A DNA stretch of 64,000 nucleotides from UBA8079 sp049601915 (GTDB lineage Bacteria; Pseudomonadota; Alphaproteobacteria; UBA6615). The translations under genes were made by a program, and so were the position numbers. The notes beneath the pieces were generated by a model. That model was not told the DNA's origin, made no database searches, and worked only from the letters and a program-made list of their open reading frames with translations. The stretch covers positions 124,001 to 188,000 of the forward strand of contig JBMYRB010000005.1 of NCBI GenBank assembly GCA_049601915.1, given 5' to 3'. Shown here piece after piece: positions 62,392 through 64,000 of this stretch (within the stretch, counting starts at the first letter, position 1; each line of letters opens with the position of its first letter).

Positions 62392-63344
62392 TCGGGCGTA
62401 TCGGTTTGTGCAGTCGCGTCGAGACCGAGCAGGTTGCGCGCAAACGCCGAAGCCTCGAAAGGGCGCAAATCATCCACCCCTTCACCGACGCCGATCGCGT
62501 AGATGGGCAACTTGAACTTGTCTGCCAGGCCGACGATCACCCCGCCGCGCGCCGACCCGTCGAGCTTGGTGACAACGAGGCCGCTGACGTCAACCAGCTC
62601 GCTGAAGGTTTCGACCTGTGCGTGCGCGTTCTGGCCGGTGATGGCGTCGAGCACCAGCAGGACGTCGTGCGGGGCGTCGGGGTCCACTTTCTTGATGACC
62701 CGGATGATCTTCTCAAGCTCGGCCATCAGGTCGGACTTGTTGTGGAGGCGCCCGGCCGTGTCGATCAGGAGTATGTCAGCCTCGGCATCGCGTGCACCTT
62801 CGATTGCTTCGAAAGCGACAGATGCCGGGTCGCTGCCCTGTTCCTGCGCGATGACGGGCACGCCGACGCGTTCCCCCCATAATTTCAGCTGATCGATTGC
62901 CGCCGCACGGAAGGTATCGGCTGCCGCGAGCATGACTGTTCGTCCGTCTTCCTTGAACCGGGCGGCCAGCTTGCCAATCGTGGTGGTTTTGCCGGTTCCG
63001 TTAACACCCGCAACGAGGATAACCCGGGGGCCATTGCGCGCCGCCGTTAGGTCCGACAAGGGGCGCGCCATGGGTTCGATGAGTCGGGCGATATCTTCTG
63101 CCAGTGCTTCCCGGACAGCGCGTTCGTCGATATCTGCGGGAAATTTTCGGCCGCCGATCTCGGCCGCGAGAGTCGCTGCGGTGGTGACCCCGAGATCTGC
63201 CATGATAAGAACGTCTTCGAGTTCCGCGAGCGTCTCGGCGTCGATTCTGCGCGCCGTAAAAATGGCACTGATATCGCCGGACAGGCGTGATGAGGTTCGC
63301 GACATTCCCGAACGGAGCCGCGACAGCCAACTGCCTTCGCTCAT
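62388..63344 (-). CDS. ftsY: Signal recognition particle receptor FtsY
   Basis: The 318-residue SRP GTPase has the P-loop GVNGTGKTTTIGKLA, DTFRAAA, the G3 motif DTAGRLHN, TKLDGSARGG and GVGEGVDDLRPF. The acidic A domain typical of E. coli FtsY is nearly absent. It docks ribosomes carrying membrane proteins to the Sec translocon. Its ATG overlaps the mtaB stop (63341-63344). Confidence 0.97.
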   Translation of the reverse strand: MSEGSWLSRLRSGMSRTSSRLSGDISAIFTARRIDAETLAELEDVLIMADLGVTTAATLAAEIGGRKFPADIDERAVREALAEDIARLIEPMARPLSDLTAARNGPRVILVAGVNGTGKTTTIGKLAARFKEDGRTVMLAAADTFRAAAIDQLKLWGERVGVPVIAQEQGSDPASVAFEAIEGARDAEADILLIDTAGRLHNKSDLMAELEKIIRVIKKVDPDAPHDVLLVLDAITGQNAHAQVETFSELVDVSGLVVTKLDGSARGGVIVGLADKFKLPIYAIGVGEGVDDLRPFEASAFARNLLGLDATAQTDTPE

Positions 63345-64000
63345 GCCGCGTCCCACAGTGCCACGGCGGTAAGACGGGTGCCGTCGGTACCTGAAATACG
63401 CGCCTCGACGATCCGTCCGGGCGCGTCTTGCGCAGTTTCGAGGGAGACTTCGGCAAACTGTTCGGTCCGGCCTATACCCGGCTTTTCCAGAAGCACCGCA
63501 CGTGTGTGCCCAACCTCGTCGCGCAGGAACGCCGCAAGGTTTTTGTCGCCGGCAGCGCGCAGGGCGGCGGCGCGTTCCTTGATCACCACCCGGTCGAGTT
63601 GCGGCATGCGGGCCGCCGGGGTCTCGGGGCGCGGGGAATAGGGAAAGACGTGAAGATGGGTCAGCCCGCACTCGGACACGAGGGCTTCGCTCTGCGCGAA
63701 CATCGTATCGGTCTCTGTCGGGAATCCGGCGATCAGGTCGGCACCGAAAACAATATCCGGGCGCAGCCTGCGGGCCTGCTCACAGAAGGCGATTGCCTGG
63801 GCGCGGGTGTGCCGTCTTTTCATACGCTTGAGGATCATGTCATCACCCGCTTGGAGGCTGAGATGCAGGTGGGGCATCAGGCGGGGTTCATCGGCGATCA
63901 GGTGCAGCAGATCGTCGTCGATCTCGGCCACGTCGATGGAGCTGAGACGCAGTCGCGGCAATTCAGGAACATTTGCCAGCAGGCGCCGGATCATCTGCCC
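63341..64000 (-). CDS. mtaB: tRNA-t6A37 methylthiotransferase MtaB (C-terminal part, cut by window edge)
   Basis: The reading frame is open to the right edge with no start in the window (220 codons seen). It shows HLHLSLQAGDDMILKRMKRR, DIVFGADLIAGFPTETD, THLHVFPYSPRP and a TRAM-like end ending in WDAA. This is the radical SAM methylthiotransferase branch that adds a methylthio group to t6A37 of tRNA. The gene order mtaB-ftsY is usual in Alphaproteobacteria. Confidence 0.93.
   Translation of the reverse strand, partial: GQMIRRLLANVPELPRLRLSSIDVAEIDDDLLHLIADEPRLMPHLHLSLQAGDDMILKRMKRRHTRAQAIAFCEQARRLRPDIVFGADLIAGFPTETDTMFAQSEALVSECGLTHLHVFPYSPRPETPAARMPQLDRVVIKERAAALRAAGDKNLAAFLRDEVGHTRAVLLEKPGIGRTEQFAEVSLETAQDAPGRIVEARISGTDGTRLTAVALWDAA

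Overview
This is GC-rich, densely coding DNA with ATGA-type gene overlaps. The gene families and the mtaB-ftsY-(transporter)-yciB order at the right end suggest an alphaproteobacterium, probably an aerobic heterotroph that degrades carboxylic and aromatic acids. No rRNA, CRISPR array, prophage or intact insertion sequence was seen. Layout: (1) 1-9463 is an aromatic-acid cluster: ADP-forming acyl-CoA synthetase, gentisate dioxygenase, a PaaA-like diiron protein, an SDR, a ferredoxin reductase, a TRAP transporter, a hotdog thioesterase and a MarR regulator, with a strong nested palindrome at 5191-5227. (2) 9464-20924 is acyl-CoA and CoA-transfer metabolism (PEP-mutase-like enzyme, CaiB-type and two-subunit CoA-transferases, acyl-CoA dehydrogenase), then two tandem molybdenum-hydroxylase large subunits and a GST. 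(3) 21030-38513 is the most striking part, a selenocysteine island. (4) 38675-58936 is accessory catabolism: a third molybdenum hydroxylase, paired ACMSD-like amidohydrolases, lactate/malate-type dehydrogenase, core MetE-like enzyme, polysaccharide deacetylase, SDR, D-2-hydroxyacid dehydrogenase, AceE-like E1 with an Lrp regulator, tandem amidases, BTLCP peptidase and MFS exporter. (5) 59050-64000 is housekeeping: pgk, yciB, ftsY, mtaB. The selenocysteine island holds a complete decoding set: tRNA-Sec (24611-24706), a SelD fused to an NADH-dehydrogenase-like flavoprotein, SelB and SelA. It also holds three genes with an in-frame TGA at a redox-motif position. These are a glycine/proline-reductase-B-like protein (U-P-Q-C, TGA 21489-21491), a peroxiredoxin-like protein (U-P-Y-C, TGA 26428-26430 on the minus strand) and an AhpD-like protein (C-S-Y-U, TGA 37600-37602). 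Each TGA is followed within about 8-14 nt by a potential hairpin, as expected for bacterial SECIS elements. A normal gene caller would truncate or split all three genes. The AhpD-like selenoprotein lies between a thioredoxin and a paralogue whose Cys79 and Sec82 are replaced by Asp79 and Phe82. Several decayed genes lie around the island: a GH3 C-terminal fragment, a YbjN/DUF1036 remnant, a TRAP DctP remnant and, further right, a phosphotransferase remnant. Intergenic inverted repeats of a type widespread in Alphaproteobacteria lie at 17585, 38591, 42313 and 43512. All functions are inferred from sequence patterns read by eye; no database search was run.
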